Source: Phycisphaerae bacterium
GTDB taxonomy: Bacteria > Planctomycetota > Phycisphaerae > Phycisphaerales > SM1A02
Assembly: GCA_002862325.1 (NCBI GenBank)
Contig: PKCT01000276.1
Span: 1 to 11,102 of the forward strand
Reading direction: 5' to 3'
DNA: 11,102 nt
In this document: positions 1 through 6,436 of the stretch, in pieces
Layout of the letters: every line of letters begins with the position of its first letter
Position numbering within the stretch: position 1 is the first letter of the stretch
The notes under the pieces: model-generated
The model's input: only the letters and a program-made list of their open reading frames with translations
Database searches by the model: none
What the model was told of the DNA's origin: nothing
Position numbers and translations under genes: made by a program

Positions 1-918
1 ATCCGCGACGAAGCGAGACGCCTCCTCGACGACGGCTGCGTCGAGCTCAACCTCATCGGCCAGGACACGACGAGCTGGGGCATGGACATCGGCGACGAAG
101 GCGGCCTCGTCGGCCTGCTCGAGACCGTGTCGGAGCTCTGCGAGGCCCATGGCGAGGCGTCGCGAGCCCGCCTCATGTACGCGTACCCGTCGAAGTTCAC
201 GCCCGAGATGATCGCGGCGATCCGCGATCTTCCCCGCATCGTGAAATACGTCGACATGCCGCTGCAACATGCGAGCGACCGCATGCTGACGGCGATGCGG
301 CGGCAGGTGACCGCGTCGCAGCAACGCGATCTGGTCCTCGCCCTCCGCGAGGAGATTCCGGGCATGGCCCTGCGAACGACCTTCATCACCGGATTCCCCG
401 GCGAGACCGCGGAAGACCACGAACAACTGCTCGAGTTCATCGAAGAGATCCAGTTCGACGCGATGGGCGTCTTCCGCTACTCGGCCGAACCGGGTACTCC
501 AGCCGCCAGGATGGAGGCCGACGAGGCGCTCGCGGTGTCGGATGAACTCAAGCATGCTCGCGAGGCGGAGCTGATGCTCGCGCAACAGGACATCGCCTTC
601 GAGAACGCGGCCTATCTCGCCGAGGAAGGCGTCGTGATGGACGTGCTCGTCGATGGCGAGGCGCCCGCGCAGGCCGAGGTGGAACTTCCCGAAGACGACC
701 CGGCCGTCCGGACCGACCAATCGCTGCACCTCGCGATCGGCCGCTGCTACTTCCAGGCGCCACAGGTCGACTCGCAGACGTGCGTCGCCAGTGCCAGCGT
801 CCGGAGCCCCGGCGAGATCGTCCGGTGCCGGATCGTCGCGAGCGACGGATACGATCTCGTGGCGAGACCGGTCGAGGACTTGGAACGTCGCACGTCGCTA
901 CCGGTTCTCGGAGGTTGA
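1..918 (+). CDS. rimO: Ribosomal protein S12 methylthiotransferase RimO, C-terminal part (5' end outside window)
   Basis: This radical-SAM enzyme adds a methylthio group to a conserved aspartate of ribosomal protein S12. The frame is open from base 1, giving 305 visible residues and a TGA stop. Seen: ELNLIGQDTTSWG near the start, then MPLQHASDRML and MRRQVT (about residues 86-103), FITGFPGETAEDH (128-140) and FRYSAEPGTPAARM (158-171), all typical of the RimO/MiaB radical-SAM core. The last 90 or so residues form a TRAM domain with GRCYFQAPQVD and SDGYDLVARPVE. The 'APxVD' form of the TRAM motif favours RimO over MiaB. The N-terminal UPF0004 domain and the CxxxCxxC cluster motif must lie upstream and cannot be checked. 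The TRAM domain carries an acidic insert (about 218-240) between its first strands. Confident in family; RimO versus another methylthiotransferase is less certain. Confidence 0.93.
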   Translation: MRDEARRLLDDGCVELNLIGQDTTSWGMDIGDEGGLVGLLETVSELCEAHGEASRARLMYAYPSKFTPEMIAAIRDLPRIVKYVDMPLQHASDRMLTAMRRQVTASQQRDLVLALREEIPGMALRTTFITGFPGETAEDHEQLLEFIEEIQFDAMGVFRYSAEPGTPAARMEADEALAVSDELKHAREAELMLAQQDIAFENAAYLAEEGVVMDVLVDGEAPAQAEVELPEDDPAVRTDQSLHLAIGRCYFQAPQVDSQTCVASASVRSPGEIVRCRIVASDGYDLVARPVEDLERRTSLPVLGG

Positions 919-935
919 GCAGGCCGGTCTCTCGG

Positions 936-962
936 GCCCCGCGGGCAATTCGTGATTTTTTT
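936..962 (+). terminator. Weak candidate terminator after rimO
   Basis: A short GC stem (GCCC-CGC-GGGC, 936-946) is followed 9 bases later by a run of seven T (956-962). The T run is itself bracketed by GTGA/TCAC. The stem has only 4 pairs and the T run does not abut it, so this is a poor canonical terminator. It is the only U-rich stretch after the rimO stop. Confidence 0.25.
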
Positions 963-1056
963 CACAGAACTAGCCCTGAACCGCTTCCAATGGGCGATTT
1001 GGGCGCCTACAGTGCCTCGTCTGTCGTGATTTCCTCCCCATGACGTTTCCCCGGAC

Positions 1057-1071
1057 TCGTGTCCGACACGA
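1057..1071. repeat. 15-base perfect palindrome, operator-like
   Basis: TCGTGTC-C-GACACGA has two 7-base arms around a single central base. It lies about 120 bases before the GTG start at 1194 and about 45 bases after a possible -10 (1008-1013). The size and symmetry fit a dimeric repressor site or a transcript hairpin. No second copy was noticed in the window and no regulator gene is adjacent, so function is unknown. Confidence 0.4.
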
Positions 1072-1193
1072 TTCCAAGGACCAGCCGACGAGACGTACGC
1101 CGACCGTCCACACACGCCCCCCCCGGACCATCTTCCGAACTGTCGCAGGACGCGACACCTGACTTTCATCGGCCCCAGGCCGAGGAGTGACAA

Positions 1194-1721
1194 GTGCATC
1201 CCCAGATTTCAGAGGTCTCTCTTAAGTTCCGAGCCGCCTACGTGTTCGCCATCGTCGCCATGGTCGCGCTGTGGCCGATCGGGACGGCCTACGGCGTGGT
1301 CGGCCTGATCTTCGGCATCGGCCTGCTCGTCTTGACCTCGATTCTCTCGATGCCACGCTCGGTCGACCTGATGTTCGGGATGATGGTGACCCTGTTCGTC
1401 TTCGCGGCTCAGTTCCTCGGCGCCGTCTTCATCGGCATCGAGATCGGTGCGAGCGTGACGCCGATGGTGCTCAGCTGCGTGGGCCTCTGGTTCGCTCAAC
1501 TGGCGATGTTCGGATGGGATCTGCATCGATACACCTCTCCGGTCGTGCTGTCCACGCCGGAACCACACGATCATCAACGTCACCGGACGAGATTCGACGA
1601 GGATGACTTCGGCGATGGAGGATCCGGAGAGGGACCGTCCGGTCCCGGACGATCGCCGCAGCTGACCCCCGCCCACACCCCCGCCCGCGGCGCGAGACGT
1701 CATCCGCAGACGACGGGCTGA
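1194..1721 (+). CDS. Four-helix integral membrane protein, function unknown
   Basis: The product has 175 residues. The GTG start is chosen because GAGGAG sits 6 bases upstream. Seen: a short cytoplasmic-type N-terminus with Lys and Arg, then four hydrophobic segments at about residues 13-30, 33-52, 59-82 and 87-107. A hydrophilic tail follows, rich in His, Asp, Gly and Pro (about 120-175), with an acidic patch FDEDDFGDGG and a basic end. The helices are rich in Gly, Ala, Met and Val. No catalytic or binding motif was recognised and no family can be named. The gene stands alone: rimO ends 275 bases before it and the next gene starts 225 bases after it. The disordered tail is GC-rich and low in complexity, so its exact end in related genomes may vary. 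Reading frame and helices are well supported; any role would be a guess. Confidence 0.8.
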   Translation: MHPQISEVSLKFRAAYVFAIVAMVALWPIGTAYGVVGLIFGIGLLVLTSILSMPRSVDLMFGMMVTLFVFAAQFLGAVFIGIEIGASVTPMVLSCVGLWFAQLAMFGWDLHRYTSPVVLSTPEPHDHQRHRTRFDEDDFGDGGSGEGPSGPGRSPQLTPAHTPARGARRHPQTTG

Positions 1722-1790
1722 TTCCGGCCGGCCCCAGGACATGATCCGACCCCTTCGGCGAATCACCGCCGGCGGTCGGCCGCGCCCGGG

Positions 1791-1838
1791 CGAATTCCTG
1801 GAAAATCGCGTGGGGAATTCGTCATTATCGGTTAGCGT
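1791..1838 (+). promoter_or_regulatory. Inverted repeat and candidate promoter for the 1947-7153 gene train
   Basis: CGAATTCC (1791-1798) and GGAATTCG (1814-1821) are perfect 8-base inverted arms around 15 bases. Just after them lie two possible -10 hexamers, CATTAT (1823-1828, with TGGAAA at 1799-1804 as a loose -35, spacing 18) and TAGCGT (1833-1838). This AT-rich patch stands out in a GC-rich region and sits about 110-150 bases before the first gene of the train. The arms would place an operator over the -35. A further 12-base palindrome, ACCGCCGGCGGT, lies at 1765-1776 and may belong to the 3' end of the upstream transcript. Confidence 0.35.
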
Positions 1839-1946
1839 TGAACGGACGAGGAAGCGACAGCGGTGCGGTCTGCGACCCCGATTCGGCGGTGCGCCCAACG
1901 AGCGTCCGTCCAGCACCGCCTTCCACCACGTGGAGGATCCACGCGC

Positions 1947-2501
1947 ATGTCGCGATGGCTCGATCCCGAACTCGAACAATGGCCGCTCGAAGAAGACGAG
2001 CGATCGCGGATCCACGAACGCAGGATCTCGATGTTCGGGCGAACCAACTGGAACGGGTACCCCAAGGGATTCCCGAAGCTGGGACGGACGGGCACCGCCG
2101 TCTTCCTCTACGCCGTCCTCCCCATCGCCTGCCTGCTCTCGGTCGTCGGGCTGGTCGCGGTGGGAAGTCCGGACGCCGCCTACGCCTTCGGCCTCACGTT
2201 CCTGGCCCAAGCTGGCATCCTCGCCGTCATCTTTCGAGACCGTCGCCGCAACCTCACCCGGGCCGCCGCGGCGGAACTCGGCCACCCGGTCTGCCTGAAC
2301 TGCGGATTCTTCAATCTGGGGCACGCGCTGGGAGACACCTGTTGCGAATGTGGGGCGCGAATGCCCGAACTGCCGAACGAACACTTCCCGCCGGCCGAAG
2401 AAGACGAAACCGTTCAGGCGTTGAAGGATCAGAGAAGACGGCTTCCCAAGATGAAGCTCGATGCCCAGCGACGGCACCCCAAGGAAGGATCGACATGGTG
2501 A
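1947..2501 (+). CDS. Two-helix membrane protein with C-terminal zinc ribbon
   Basis: The product has 184 residues. The ATG at 1947 is chosen over upstream in-frame starts because GGAGGA (1932-1937) lies 9 bases before it. Seen: a charged N-terminus (about 1-48), two membrane segments (about 50-73 and 78-97), a basic stretch FRDRRRN, then a zinc ribbon with CLNC (116-119) and CCEC (132-135), spacing C-x2-C-x12-C-x2-C. An acidic then basic tail follows. The basic stretch after helix 2 suggests that the ribbon faces the cytoplasm. The protein at 4081-4572 has the same order of parts and identical cysteine spacing, so the two are probably distant paralogues. CxxC...CPECG ribbons of this kind are common in planctomycete membrane proteins of unknown role. 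The stop overlaps the next gene's start (ATGGTGA). Function is not assigned. Confidence 0.85.
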   Translation: MSRWLDPELEQWPLEEDERSRIHERRISMFGRTNWNGYPKGFPKLGRTGTAVFLYAVLPIACLLSVVGLVAVGSPDAAYAFGLTFLAQAGILAVIFRDRRRNLTRAAAAELGHPVCLNCGFFNLGHALGDTCCECGARMPELPNEHFPPAEEDETVQALKDQRRRLPKMKLDAQRRHPKEGSTW

Positions 2502-3277
2502 ACATAGGCTGCATTCTCGTCCTCCTCTTCGCCTCGTCGATCGTGGACGCGTCGCAGGAGATCGAGGCGACGAACGCATCCTCTGGACCACGCGTCGTGC
2601 AGACGATCGAGATGAACCCCGAGGAGCCGCTCGAGATCGAGGGGTGGTGGTCGGACGGCACCCACCTCCTGGAGATACGTCCCGGTGGCGACTATCGGAT
2701 CTGGTCGACGCTCGATCGATTCCGAACCCCCACCGACGTCGGACGCTGGCACCGCGAGAACCACGCCGTCTTCTGGCTGGAGTCGTATCGAATTCCCAAG
2801 GAACCGCGACGACGGGTGCCCCTCTGGCTCCGGGACGGAAGCCTCATGGCGACCCTGGACCCGGACGAAGAGGCCTTCTCCAAGATGCTCGTCCCACCTT
2901 CGGTGCCCGCGGAGTCGCTGATCGGTAACTGGACCTGCGGCGATCACCACCTCCGATTCACCGACGACCTTCGCTGGCGTCACCGACTCGGTGGCGTCAA
3001 GGACGAGACTCCCGTCCGCCGGGACGTCGAGGCGGGGATTTGGTGGATGCCTCTCGACGGCTCGCTCCACATGCGTTCGACCACGTCCCGCCGTCCTCCG
3101 ATCACCGGGCTGCTGCGGGACGAGCAAGGCGACCTGATCGGTCTGGAGTCCCCGTTCGGTGTCTTCGCCCCCGTCCAGCCGCCACCGAGGATCGACCGGG
3201 CGAATCCCGAGAAAGCCTTCGACGAACCATTGACTGGAGCGGATCGATCGGCGATCCCGTCCTCGCCGTCGAGCTGA
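2495..3277 (+). CDS. Secreted protein with two tandem lipocalin-like repeats, function unknown
   Basis: The product has 260 residues. The ATG start overlaps the preceding stop by 7 bases, with AAGGAAGGA (2481-2489) 5 bases upstream. Seen: a short hydrophobic N-terminus (about residues 4-17) ending in a VDA-S signal-peptidase-like site. The n-region has no Lys or Arg, which is unusual for a Sec signal. The mature part contains two copies of one module, about 48-121 and 142-219. Each opens with G-x-W-[ST]-x-G-x-H-x-L, continues with beta-rich alternating residues, has a Trp-rich middle, and ends with L-R-D followed by a hydrophobic strand (LRDGSLMATL, LRDEQGDLIGL). A Pro-rich, Ser-rich tail closes the protein. 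The pattern resembles small beta-barrel modules that are probably periplasmic, but that is inference. No family was recognised. mutM starts 9 bases downstream. Confidence 0.82.
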   Translation: MVNIGCILVLLFASSIVDASQEIEATNASSGPRVVQTIEMNPEEPLEIEGWWSDGTHLLEIRPGGDYRIWSTLDRFRTPTDVGRWHRENHAVFWLESYRIPKEPRRRVPLWLRDGSLMATLDPDEEAFSKMLVPPSVPAESLIGNWTCGDHHLRFTDDLRWRHRLGGVKDETPVRRDVEAGIWWMPLDGSLHMRSTTSRRPPITGLLRDEQGDLIGLESPFGVFAPVQPPPRIDRANPEKAFDEPLTGADRSAIPSSPSS

Positions 3278-3286
3278 GTCCCACAG

Positions 3287-4084
3287 ATGCCCGAACTGCC
3301 CGAAGTAGAACGCGGCCGCCTCATCGCGGAGGCGGTCGGCATCGGTCGCACCATTCGAACCGTACGGTGCAGACCGGATCGCATCGTCTTCTGCGACCAA
3401 TCCCCCGCGACGGTCAGCCGTCGACTCAAGGGACGCACGATGACCGCGGCCTGTCGCCACGGAAAACAACTCTGGTTGGAGTTCGACACCGGCCCCGCCC
3501 TTCTGCTCCACTTCGGCATGACCGGAGCCGTCCACGGGTACGACGACGAGTCCGATCGACCGAAGTTCTGGAAGATAGAGTTGGAGTTCGAGGGGGGCCG
3601 CAGACTTGCGATGCCAGACGCGAGGAGGTTCGGTCGCATCCGCATGCGTGACGACCCCCGTGGAGAACCACCGATCTCCGGACTCGGGTTCGATCCGCTG
3701 CTCGATCTGCCGTCGCCCGCAAGGTTCAGAAAACATCTCGCGGGCCGAAACGGCACGATCAAGGGTGTGCTGCTCGATCAATCGTTCGCCGCGGGGGTGG
3801 GCAACTGGATCGCCGACGAAGTGCTCTACCAGGCGAAGATCGCCCCCGACCGACGAGTCGGGGAGCTCGACGACGGCGAACTCGAACGGATTCGAAGACG
3901 ACTGGGTTCGGTGATCTCCAAGGCCGTCGCCGTCAATTCCGTGTCCGCGAAGTTCCCTCGCACCTGGCTCTTCCACCATCGCTGGGGCCGACCGGACGAG
4001 GCCTCCACGGCGCGGGGCGAACCGATCGAGTTCGCGACCGTGGCTGGGCGCACGACCGCCTGGGTACCATCCGTGCAGTCATGA
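3287..4084 (+). CDS. mutM: Formamidopyrimidine-DNA glycosylase (Fpg/MutM), zincless plant/fungal-like type
   Basis: This base-excision repair enzyme removes 8-oxoguanine and formamidopyrimidines and nicks the strand. The product has 265 residues, the usual length. Seen: PELPEVE at the N-terminus, where Pro2 is the Schiff-base nucleophile and Glu3 the acid; HGKQLWLEF with the conserved Lys60; FGMTG with Met78; PDARRFGRIR (110-119); and the helix-two-turn-helix GVGNWIADEVLYQAKI (170-185). The C-terminal finger region keeps the hairpin and its arginine (GRTTAWVP, Arg255) but has none of the four zinc-binding cysteines (about 228-265). The in-frame match to plant and fungal Fpg (GNWIADEVLYQA, GRTTAYVP) argues against a frameshift. 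The start has no clear Shine-Dalgarno and lies 9 bases after the previous stop, so coupling is likely. The stop overlaps the next start (ATGA). Confidence 0.95.
   Translation: MPELPEVERGRLIAEAVGIGRTIRTVRCRPDRIVFCDQSPATVSRRLKGRTMTAACRHGKQLWLEFDTGPALLLHFGMTGAVHGYDDESDRPKFWKIELEFEGGRRLAMPDARRFGRIRMRDDPRGEPPISGLGFDPLLDLPSPARFRKHLAGRNGTIKGVLLDQSFAAGVGNWIADEVLYQAKIAPDRRVGELDDGELERIRRRLGSVISKAVAVNSVSAKFPRTWLFHHRWGRPDEASTARGEPIEFATVAGRTTAWVPSVQS
4065..4070 (+). promoter_or_regulatory. Candidate -10 element (TACCAT) before the second zinc-ribbon gene
   Basis: TACCAT fits TANNNT and lies 10 bases before the ATG at 4081, inside the end of mutM. No -35 is recognisable. If used, it would give a nearly leaderless transcript for 4081-4572 and lepA. 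Readthrough from upstream is at least as likely, given the ATGA overlap. Confidence 0.2.
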
Positions 4085-4572
4085 TGCGGTTCTGGCCCAG
4101 ATTCCACGACCCCGCGCTCCGACTCACCCTCCCCCAACGGTGGCGGGTGCATTGGCGAGCCAACCTGCTGATGCTTCGATGTCCGCGGGACCTGATCATC
4201 TTCACCGCCTGGACCATGGGGCCGGTGGTGCTTCTATTCGTCCTGGTGGAGTCCGTGCCGCAGGTCTTCAGCGCGAACGCGAACGATCCAGCCGACATCA
4301 ATCGCCTGCTCCTGGTGTCGCTCCTCACCCTCGCCGTCTTCTTCGGGATTCAGCACGTCGTCTTCGTGGCCGCCATGCAGCAGACCTACGTGCCGCACGT
4401 GCGTCGAGCGCTGGTCGAACGGGGCATTCCGGTCTGCCTGGACTGTGGACAGCTGCTTCCTCCCGAGACCCCCGGAGCACGATGTCCTGAATGCGGATCC
4501 GACCGGGGGTCTGCTACGATGACGAATCGTCCGAAAGTCCCCCCGTCCGCCCGGCAGGAGCCCCCGCGGTGA
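4081..4572 (+). CDS. Two-helix membrane protein with C-terminal zinc ribbon (paralogue of 1947-2501)
   Basis: The product has 163 residues. The ATG overlaps the mutM stop (ATGA) and its own stop overlaps the lepA start (GTGA), so translation is probably coupled on both sides. Seen: a basic, Trp- and Arg-rich N-terminus (RFWPRF, QRWRVHWR), two membrane segments (about 38-57 and 76-98), a basic connector HVRRALVERG, then CLDC (119-122) and CPEC (135-138). The spacing C-x2-C-x12-C-x2-C is identical to that in the protein at 1947-2501. A Pro/Arg-rich tail of about 20 residues ends the protein. The PVCLDCGQLL...CPECG form is the classic rubredoxin-type ribbon seen in many planctomycete proteins. 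A role at the membrane in metal binding, protein contact or RNA contact cannot be chosen from the sequence. Its place just before lepA may reflect co-expression with translation or envelope genes. Confidence 0.87.
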   Translation: MMRFWPRFHDPALRLTLPQRWRVHWRANLLMLRCPRDLIIFTAWTMGPVVLLFVLVESVPQVFSANANDPADINRLLLVSLLTLAVFFGIQHVVFVAAMQQTYVPHVRRALVERGIPVCLDCGQLLPPETPGARCPECGSDRGSATMTNRPKVPPSARQEPPR

Positions 4573-6377
4573 AGGTTCGCAACTTCTCGATCATCGCCCA
4601 CATCGACCACGGCAAGAGCACCCTGGCCGATCGCCTTCTGCACGCGACCAAGGCCGTGGACCAGCGGACCGGTCGGGACCAGATGCTCGACTCGATGGAC
4701 CTCGAGCGCGAACGAGGCATCACGATCAAGTCCTCCGCAGTCACGGTGACGCACGAGTTCAAGGGCGAGACCTACCAGCTCAACTTCATCGACACCCCGG
4801 GCCACGTCGACTTCACCTACGAGGTGAGCCGGGCGCTCACCGCGTGCGAAGGCGCCGTGCTCGTCGTCGATTCGACGCAGGGCGTCCAGGCCCAGACCGT
4901 CGCCAACGCGTACCTCGCGGTCGACAACGATCTCGAGCTGATCCCCGTGGTCAACAAGATCGACCTTCCCGCCGCCGATCCGGACGGCGTGGCGATGGAG
5001 ATCGAACAGGTCCTCGGCCTTCCCGCCGAGGACGCGATCTACGTCAGCGCGAAGTCGGGCAAGGGAATCCCCGAACTGCTCGATGCGATCTGCGACGAGT
5101 TCCCCGACCCCCCCCCGGCGACCACCGACAAGCTTCGAGCCCTGATCTTCGACTCCAACTACGACGACTACCGCGGGGTGGTGGTGTTCGTGCGCGTGTT
5201 CGACGGAGAGCTCAAGGTCGGCGACAAGATCCGGATGATGGGGACCGGACGCACCTTCACCGTCACCGAGCTCGGTCGATACACGCCGTTCCCCGAGAAG
5301 CTCAAGCGGATCGGCCAGGGCGAGGTCGGCTACATGGTCGCCGCGATCAAGACGCTCGGCGACGTCCGGGTCGGAGACACCGTCACCCTCGAGCACGATG
5401 CCGCCCGCGAGGCGCTGCCTGGCTACGAGGAGCCGAAGCAGATGGTGTTCTGCGACTTCTACCCGGCCACCGGCAGCGAGGGCGGCGGCAAGCGAAGCGA
5501 CTTCGAGAGCCTGCGCGAGGCGGTCGAACGACTGCACATCAACGACGCGAGCTTCACCTACGAGGTGCAGCACTCCGAAGCCCTCGGGTTCGGATTCCGT
5601 TGCGGCTTCCTGGGCCTCCTGCACATGGACATCGTGCAGGAACGTCTCGAGCGTGAGGGTGGGGTCGACATCGTGCAGACCGCCCCCACCGTCTCCTACA
5701 TGGTCGACCTCAACGACGGCTCCACGGTGGAGATCCACAATCCCGCCGACCTGCCCGACATGTCCAAGGTGCAGGCGATCCGGGAACCGATGGTCAAGAT
5801 CGAGGTCATCTGCCCCGAGGAGAACATCGGCGATCTCATGAAGCTGGCGGAGGGCCGCAGGGGGATCTTCAAGGGACAGCGGTACGTCAGCGACACCCGG
5901 CAGATCCTCGACTACGAACTTCCCCTCGCGGAGATCATCTACGACTTCTACGACAAGCTGAAGTCGATCACCCGGGGCTACGGCACGATGGACTACGAGA
6001 TCATCGGATACGAGGTGGAGAACCTCGCACGGGTCGAGATCCTCATCAACGGAGCGCCGGTCGAAGCGCTCAGCCTGATCTGCCATCGGTCCAATGCCGA
6101 GTATCGCAGTCGCCTGATCCTGCAGAAGCTGCGCAAGCAAATCGACCGCCACCAGTTCGAGATCCCGCTGCAGGCGGCGATCGGTGGCAAGATCATCGCG
6201 CGGGAGACCATCAAGGCCCTGCGGAAGAACGTCACCGCGAAGTGCTATGGTGGCGACGTCACTCGAAAGCGAAAGCTGCTCGAGAAGCAGAAGGAGGGCA
6301 AGAAGCGGATGAAGAACGTCGGCAGCGTGAACATCCCGCAGGAAGCCTTCATGGCGGTCCTCGAACAGGAGGACTGA
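4569..6377 (+). CDS. lepA: Elongation factor 4 (LepA), translational GTPase
   Basis: LepA binds the ribosome and affects translocation, initiation and assembly, often at the membrane under stress. The product has 602 residues, matching the family. The GTG at 4569 is chosen because AGGAG (4556-4560) lies 8 bases upstream and the protein then begins VKVRNFSIIAHIDHGKST. An in-frame ATG at 4491 would add 26 unrelated residues. Seen: P-loop AHIDHGKS (10-17), switch RGITIK (49-54), DTPGH (75-79), NKID (129-132) and SAK (160-162). GFGFRCGFLGLLH (340-352) and the LepA-specific C-terminal domain (RGYGTMDYE at 469-477; KKRMKNVGSVNIPQEAF at 578-594) follow. A Gly/Ser/Lys-rich insert (about 301-311) replaces a shorter loop. 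Asp-Pro-Pro-Pro at 180-183 is encoded across a run of nine C (5108-5116). The start overlaps the preceding stop (GTGA). Confidence 0.98.
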   Translation: MKVRNFSIIAHIDHGKSTLADRLLHATKAVDQRTGRDQMLDSMDLERERGITIKSSAVTVTHEFKGETYQLNFIDTPGHVDFTYEVSRALTACEGAVLVVDSTQGVQAQTVANAYLAVDNDLELIPVVNKIDLPAADPDGVAMEIEQVLGLPAEDAIYVSAKSGKGIPELLDAICDEFPDPPPATTDKLRALIFDSNYDDYRGVVVFVRVFDGELKVGDKIRMMGTGRTFTVTELGRYTPFPEKLKRIGQGEVGYMVAAIKTLGDVRVGDTVTLEHDAAREALPGYEEPKQMVFCDFYPATGSEGGGKRSDFESLREAVERLHINDASFTYEVQHSEALGFGFRCGFLGLLHMDIVQERLEREGGVDIVQTAPTVSYMVDLNDGSTVEIHNPADLPDMSKVQAIREPMVKIEVICPEENIGDLMKLAEGRRGIFKGQRYVSDTRQILDYELPLAEIIYDFYDKLKSITRGYGTMDYEIIGYEVENLARVEILINGAPVEALSLICHRSNAEYRSRLILQKLRKQIDRHQFEIPLQAAIGGKIIARETIKALRKNVTAKCYGGDVTRKRKLLEKQKEGKKRMKNVGSVNIPQEAFMAVLEQED

Positions 6378-6436
6378 TCGGCCGCGACGCCGTCGGTCCC
6401 CGATCCCATTCAACGTCCCGACCCCAGGGAGCCCAC

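Larger units (their letters stand above)
919..1193. other. Intergenic gap between rimO and the membrane protein gene
   Basis: This 275-base stretch has no convincing gene. It holds the weak terminator candidate, a TACAGT hexamer (1008-1013) that could be a TANNNT -10 element but has no recognisable -35, a 15-base palindrome (1057-1071) and a run of eight C (1117-1124). A Shine-Dalgarno sequence GAGGAG (1182-1187) lies 6 bases before the GTG start at 1194. A block resembling 947-979 recurs before the next transcription unit (1816-1843). Confidence 0.5.

Noticed and set aside
1040..1162. A 40-codon ORF (ATG at 1040) in the gap before 1194
   Set aside because: It has no Shine-Dalgarno (a C-rich stretch precedes it), is Arg/Thr/Pro-rich with no pattern, and overlaps the palindrome. 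It looks like a chance frame in GC-rich DNA.
2429..3979. A 516-codon minus-strand frame opposite the secreted protein and mutM
   Set aside because: Both plus-strand genes beneath it have clear protein features; the antisense product shows none.
3950..4084. Frameshift as the reason for the missing MutM zinc-finger cysteines
   Set aside because: The finger region aligns in frame with plant/fungal Fpg to the end (GRTTAWVPSVQ), and the stop forms a regular ATGA overlap with the next gene.
4491..4568. Longer N-terminus for LepA from the ATG at 4491
   Set aside because: The extra 26 residues match nothing in the family and lie within the preceding gene's zinc-ribbon end and tail. A good Shine-Dalgarno precedes GTG 4569.
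5108..5116. Run of nine C in lepA as a phase-variation site
   Set aside because: It encodes Asp-Pro-Pro-Pro in a surface loop of a housekeeping gene and the frame is intact. Slippage is possible, but nothing suggests a switching function.
4386..6413. A 675-codon open frame on the minus strand opposite lepA
   Set aside because: It is an antisense shadow of lepA produced by GC-rich third positions. The product is low-complexity (Asp, Val, Leu, His, Glu) without domains.
6378..6436. Terminator between lepA and the OmpH-like gene
   Set aside because: Only very short complementary stretches and no T run were found, so co-transcription seems likelier.
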